A stretch of 9,690 nt of DNA from Acidobacteriota bacterium (lineage in GTDB: Bacteria; Acidobacteriota; Terriglobia; Acidiferrales; UBA7541). The stretch's first letter is position 1. Each line of letters starts with the position of its first letter. Below, piece by piece: positions 6,761 to 9,690 of the stretch. Made by a program: the position numbers and the translations under genes. The DNA is taken from NCBI GenBank assembly GCA_003161195.1, contig PMOV01000062.1:14811-24500 (forward strand). The letters are read 5' to 3'. The notes beneath the pieces were generated by a model. It was not told the origin of the DNA. It worked only from the letters and a program-made list of their open reading frames with translations, and made no database searches.

Positions 6761-6767
6761 GGGAGGA
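6761..6767 (+). promoter_or_regulatory. Strong ribosome binding site fixing a TTG start
   Basis: GGGAGGA lies 4-5 bases before the TTG at 6772. It selects that start over the earlier in-frame ATG at 6607, which lies in the dyad-rich gap, and over a later GTG at 6903. Confidence 0.6.
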
Positions 6768-6771
6768 TCTT

Positions 6772-7251
6772 TTGGCAACTCAAGCGACGAATCCGGGTTT
6801 AATAGCTGGTAGCGCAACACCGCAGCGCGTGCTCAAGGGCGAACGCGGCGAGACCCTGCGGACTCGCCCGGAAAGTGGTGCCCTCGAGCATTGTCGCAGT
6901 GCCGTGAGTGTCGAGTTCATCGCCAAGCCCAATCAGGGTGCCCGCGTGCGTTCCATGCTCCCCGCCGCCATCCGCGGCACCTTCGATGGCGTGGCAGGTT
7001 TCGCTGGCTGCGCCGTGCTGGCCTCCGAACACGAAGAACGCCTCGTCACCGTTCTCACTTTTTGGCAAGGAGATCAAGCCGCCACCGCCATCGACGATAA
7101 CGCGCGCTGGGTTTGTCGCCTTCTCGAGCCTTACATGGATCGCAAGCTCCGCGTACAAACCATGCGCTCGCATCTGGCCATCCTTCCACCCATGGCCCCA
7201 GCGTCGCCCGCAGAGTCTTTTCTCGCCGCCTGCACCACACGCGTGGCGTAG
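6772..7251 (+). CDS. Antibiotic biosynthesis monooxygenase (ABM)-like protein, dimeric alpha-beta barrel
   Basis: The chosen TTG start gives 159 residues. From about residue 44 to 130 the pattern fits an ABM/dimeric ferredoxin-like fold: a first strand AVSVEFIAKPNQ, a helix (ARVRSMLPAAIRGTF), a turn plus strand GFAGCAVLASEHEE, a strand with conserved Trp (VTVLTFWQGDQAA), then a helix AIDDNARWVCRLLEPYMD. The first 40 residues look unstructured. Members include small oxygenases, haem-degrading enzymes and proteins of unknown role; no residue here picks out a specific substrate. It stands alone between the ABC remnant and a hypothetical gene, so context gives no pathway. Confidence 0.68.
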   Translation: MATQATNPGLIAGSATPQRVLKGERGETLRTRPESGALEHCRSAVSVEFIAKPNQGARVRSMLPAAIRGTFDGVAGFAGCAVLASEHEERLVTVLTFWQGDQAATAIDDNARWVCRLLEPYMDRKLRVQTMRSHLAILPPMAPASPAESFLAACTTRVA

Positions 7252-7262
7252 CCGCATCCAAC

Positions 7263-7303
7263 GACTAGCCGCATCAAACTCGTAGTTGCATAAAGCGGCT
7301 GTC
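7263..7303 (+). terminator. Weak stem-loop after the ABM-like gene
   Basis: AGCCGC (7267-7272) pairs with GCGGCT (7295-7300), extendable outward by GAC/GTC with a bulge. A small inner hairpin (AACT-CGT-AGTT) lies in the loop. It begins 12 bases after the stop codon, but no T-tract follows, so intrinsic termination is uncertain. Confidence 0.3.
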
Positions 7304-7395
7304 GGTATCTGACGAACAGTCGTTCATAGGTTTAGGCGGCAACGGCGGTCTGCAGCAAACCTCCGTGGCAAGTTCAAATCTTGGGAGCCAGATTT

Positions 7396-7941
7396 ATGGT
7401 CGTGGGACTGCAAACAAATATACCGGCCGCGGCGCCGCCAACCGAAACCGTCGCCACGGACGCCTCCGCAACAACTGCCTCCGCGCCTGCTCACATCGCA
7501 CCCGTTTCTACGCAAGACTCGCAGTCCGCGTCGGTAGCCCCTGAATCGAGCGTCCCAGTCCCCTGCTCCATGAACGGCTGCACTTCGCCCGCCGCCTCCG
7601 CGCTTCATCTTCACCCTTTGTGCATCGGTCATTTCTTCGCCCGCACCTACGCCACCCTCGAACACCTCGAAGCCTCCCATCGCGACGGCGCTAACACGCC
7701 TGAACCCGCCATGGCGGAAGCTCGTGCTCTTCTGAACGACTGTTCCGTTCAAGCGTTCCGCGTTTCCATGCACTCCGAAAATCTCACCAATCTCGATCGC
7801 GGCCGCCTTCTCGACATCCTCCTCTGGGCCGGCGAACTCTCCGAAACTCTTCGCCGCTCCGCAAAATTCAGCCGGCCTATGCGTCCAGCCACCGCGAAAC
7901 CCGCCTCCCAAGAAACGCGCTCCTCAGCCGCCAATTCTTAA
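7396..7941 (+). CDS. Hypothetical protein with Cys/His zinc-site-like motif
   Basis: The ATG at 7396 is preceded by GGGAG at 7384-7388 (8-base spacing), which is why it is preferred to the in-frame TTG at 7381. The 181-residue product has an Ala/Thr/Ser/Pro-rich, probably disordered N-terminus (1-55). Next comes Cys57-x4-Cys62 ... Cys76-x2-His79 in CSMNGC and PLCIGHFF, a likely small zinc knuckle. A helical domain follows (about 82-155) with LTNLDRGRLLDILLWAGEL near its end, and then a basic/Ala-rich tail. No signal peptide or membrane helix is present. I do not recognise a named family. A role in protein or nucleic-acid binding is possible but unsupported. Confidence 0.75.
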   Translation: MVVGLQTNIPAAAPPTETVATDASATTASAPAHIAPVSTQDSQSASVAPESSVPVPCSMNGCTSPAASALHLHPLCIGHFFARTYATLEHLEASHRDGANTPEPAMAEARALLNDCSVQAFRVSMHSENLTNLDRGRLLDILLWAGELSETLRRSAKFSRPMRPATAKPASQETRSSAANS

Positions 7942-7954
7942 GCGTTGCACCTCG

Positions 7955-7988
7955 TTCGATCTTCGCTTCGATCTTCGCTTCACTTCGC
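7955..7988 (+). repeat. Short tandem repeat, 12-base unit
   Basis: TTCGATCTTCGC occurs twice in direct succession (7955-7966 and 7967-7978), followed by a degenerate third unit, TTCACTTCGC (7979-7988). GTTGC (7944-7948) and GCAAC (7987-7991) flank the array as inverted arms. It begins 14 bases after the preceding stop codon. The rest of 7989-8150 shows no gene or clear signal. Confidence 0.6.
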
Positions 7989-8150
7989 AACCTAAAATCG
8001 ATTCGGACCTCCGCGCCCGTTTCGGGAATCGCTGCGCACCCACTCCGCCCCTGTGCTACAACCATCGCGCTGATTCCACGAACTTTATTTCCTCCACTTC
8101 CTCGCGATTCACGGCCCGCGGATTGCTCCCCCGCCTCTAGCACAAATCAA

Positions 8151-8189
8151 AAGAGCGCTAGCGCAAGAAACGCTCTTAGAAATTTCTAA
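8151..8189. promoter_or_regulatory. Palindrome cluster upstream of the GT39-like gene
   Basis: Three overlapping symmetries are present: a stem AAGAGCG/CGCTCTT (8151-8157/8171-8177), a perfect 10-base palindrome GCGCTAGCGC (8155-8164), and a perfect 14-base palindrome TTAGAAATTTCTAA (8176-8189). The last sits just before a Shine-Dalgarno sequence (GGGAG, 8192-8196) and could be a repressor operator. On the minus strand the stem is followed by TTTTGATTT and could act as a terminator, although no minus-strand gene ends here. Confidence 0.4.
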
Positions 8190-8201
8190 TCGGGAGCAGC
8201 C

Positions 8202-8231
8202 ATGTTCCACCGCGCAGGTGTGCGTATTTGA
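8202..8231 (+). CDS. Nine-residue leader mini-ORF overlapping the next start
   Basis: ATG at 8202, preceded by GGGAG (8192-8196), opens a frame encoding MFHRAGVRI and ending in TGA at 8229-8231. The stop overlaps the TTG start of the following membrane protein as TTGA, the classic arrangement for translational coupling. It may be a leader peptide that controls the glycosyltransferase gene. Alternatively, the upstream ATG may be the true start joined to the main frame by a frameshift. It could also be chance. Confidence 0.35.
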   Translation: MFHRAGVRI

Positions 8232-9690
8232 AACTCCCCTCCCTCCTCTTTAGCTCCTCCGTCCTCACCCAGCGCCCTCCCACCAGCGCACCCACCATCA
8301 CGCGCGCAGCCCAACGCACCTTCCCTCCGCCGCTGCAACCTCACGCGCCCTTGCGCCGCTCTGACATCGCCTTTTACGCCGCCGCAGCCATTGGCCTCCT
8401 CCTTCGCCTCGATTTCATCTTCGCCGCCAATCCCCACGACCTCACCTTCCACAGCGGCGGCAGCGACTCCCCGTCCTACGTCCTCCTAGCGCAAAATCTC
8501 CTCCACCATCTCGGCTTCGCCTACGATGGTTTCCCCACCGCGGTCCGCCCTCCGGGCTACCCGCTTCTCCTCGCCGCCGCCATGCAACTCTTCGGTGCGC
8601 ACTACATCCTCGCCATTCGCATCCTGCAATTCGCGCTCGGCCTCGCCACCATCGCCATCTGCGCCAATGTAGCTCAGCGCCTCGCCACTCCATCCGCACT
8701 CCCCGCGGTCCCCAACTCCGCAGCCAACTCCGGAAGCCCTTTCGCAGCACGCTCGGAAGGACGCTCCGCCTACCGCGCGGCCTTACTAATCGGCCTTTTC
8801 CTCCCCACGCTAATCTTCACCACCGCGCAACTCCTCACCGAATGCGTCGCCGCCTTCCTCACCGCTATCTTCCTGCAAAATCTAGTCCGCCAACGCCAAC
8901 TCGCCGACACGCGCTCAGCATGGCTCATGGGCGCCGCCGCCGGCATCGAGTCCATGTTCCGCTTCAACGCCGCCGCCCTCCCTATCTTCGCCGCCGCCGC
9001 CGTCTTCGCCAGCTCCAAGCCCGACATCGTACGCACCGCCAGCGCCACGAACTCCCCTGTGGACGCTCCGTCCCCCCACGCCAACCGCACGATCTTCGCT
9101 CGTTCCGTCGCCGCCGGTGCCGCCACGAGCAGCGCCAACGCAATCGCCGACGGCGCAGCCGTCGGCACCAGCTCAATCCTCAGCTTCGTCGGCGCCAGCT
9201 CCAGCCTCGACCCCTATCGTGATCGCGCAGGGGACGGCGCCCAAGCCGCCGTACCTTCCCCGACAACCGCGCGCCCCCCGTCCCGCGCCCTCCGCCTAAC
9301 CCTCGCCCTACTCCTCCCCCTACTAATCGTCTCCCCCTGGCTCCTCCGCAACGAACGCGCCTTCCACGGCCAAGTCCTCTACTCCACACAATCCGGCCCC
9401 AACGCTGTCCAAGGCGTCCTCACCTCTTCGGGCCGCACCCAGCCCGGCGACTCCGAACTCCTCCAAAAAAATCTCGGCTGGGAACTCCACCAAATCGAAA
9501 CCAACAGCCCAACCCGCGCCAACCTCCCCGGCGAAGCTGTCCTCGACCGCGCCGCCCTGGCCATCGTCCCCAAACTCTGGGCCGCCCAAGGCCTCCACGC
9601 CATCCCCCTACTAGCCAAAAAACTAGCCGACTTCTGGCTAAGTGCCGACCAACTCGTTTACCCTGAGTGGTTAACGCGAAGGGTTTACCC
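8228..9690 (+). CDS. GT39-like polytopic membrane glycosyltransferase, 3' partial
   Basis: The frame is open from TTG 8228 to the right edge (487 codons). AGGTG at 8216-8220 is a fair Shine-Dalgarno match. An alternative start is TTG 8351, just before the first membrane helix but without a ribosome site. The layout is typical of GT39/ArnT-like lipid-linked-sugar transferases. After helix 1 (IAFYAAAAIGLLLRLDF) comes a periplasmic loop with the acidic motif GSDSPSY (Asp80), then AQNLL, then the RPPGYPLLLAAAMQLFG signature, followed by several hydrophobic helices. Two hydrophilic Ala/Ser/Pro-rich stretches interrupt the helices at about residues 154-183 and 262-353; the second is unusual for the family. 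The enzyme would transfer sugar from a polyprenyl-phosphate carrier at the membrane; donor and acceptor are unknown. Codons are strikingly C-ending. Confidence 0.82.
   Translation, partial: MKLPSLLFSSSVLTQRPPTSAPTITRAAQRTFPPPLQPHAPLRRSDIAFYAAAAIGLLLRLDFIFAANPHDLTFHSGGSDSPSYVLLAQNLLHHLGFAYDGFPTAVRPPGYPLLLAAAMQLFGAHYILAIRILQFALGLATIAICANVAQRLATPSALPAVPNSAANSGSPFAARSEGRSAYRAALLIGLFLPTLIFTTAQLLTECVAAFLTAIFLQNLVRQRQLADTRSAWLMGAAAGIESMFRFNAAALPIFAAAAVFASSKPDIVRTASATNSPVDAPSPHANRTIFARSVAAGAATSSANAIADGAAVGTSSILSFVGASSSLDPYRDRAGDGAQAAVPSPTTARPPSRALRLTLALLLPLLIVSPWLLRNERAFHGQVLYSTQSGPNAVQGVLTSSGRTQPGDSELLQKNLGWELHQIETNSPTRANLPGEAVLDRAALAIVPKLWAAQGLHAIPLLAKKLADFWLSADQLVYPEWLTRRVY

Noticed and set aside
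7327..7390. tRNA-like stretch: GGTCTGCA resembling an anticodon arm and CAAGTTCAAATCTTG resembling a T-arm.
   Set aside because: No 5' acceptor strand pairs with the 3' side, the anticodon arm needs a two-base insertion, and there is no CCA end. At best it is a very decayed tRNA remnant; chance is as likely.
8186..9598. Several Arg/Gly-rich or Ala-rich open frames on the minus strand and in other + frames.
   Set aside because: They are shadows of the GT39-like gene, whose true frame is open to the right edge and carries recognisable membrane helices and motifs.
1..9690. CRISPR array or Cas genes, prompted by the TPR-CHAT/sigma resemblance to type III-E.
   Set aside because: No regularly spaced repeats and no Cas-like effector are found on either strand in this window.

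Overview
The window looks like chromosomal DNA from a high-GC soil bacterium, most likely Acidobacteriota. This rests on overall character: an acid-protease-type sedolisin, a membrane zinc-finger anti-sigma factor, a TPR-CHAT protein, lineage-type hypothetical proteins and TTG/GTG starts. I could not run a search, and there is no rRNA or other phylogenetic marker. No CRISPR array, complete tRNA, transposase or phage gene is visible.

Left edge (1-1136, + strand): the C-terminal part of a kumamolisin-like sedolisin (S53 serine-carboxyl protease) with all catalytic and calcium-site residues seen. Between it and the next large gene is an AT-rich gap. On the minus strand this gap carries a near-consensus promoter, a Shine-Dalgarno site and a 34-codon ORF.

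Middle (1383-6086, minus strand): a four-gene cluster transcribed right to left. It encodes an ECF sigma factor, a membrane-anchored zinc-finger anti-sigma factor, a 257-residue protein of unknown function, and a large TPR-CHAT protein with a probable lipoprotein signal. A sigma-70-type promoter lies just upstream of the sigma gene. The gene set (RpoE-like sigma, its inhibitor, an unknown protein, a TPR-CHAT protease) parallels the accessory genes of type III-E CRISPR (Craspase), but has no CRISPR component. I propose a stand-alone signalling cascade in which the CHAT protease acts on the anti-sigma factor or on the unknown protein. This is inference. The start of the CHAT gene is unclear: no usual start codon lies before its signal sequence.

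Right part (6292-9690, + strand): a frameshifted, truncated ABC-transporter ATPase; a stretch with five successive inverted repeats; a small antibiotic-biosynthesis-monooxygenase-like (ABM) protein; a small zinc-site-bearing hypothetical protein; then a structured gap and a 9-codon mini-ORF. The mini-ORF overlaps the TTG start of a large GT39-like polytopic membrane glycosyltransferase, which runs off the right edge. That membrane protein carries two Ala/Ser/Pro-rich insertions.
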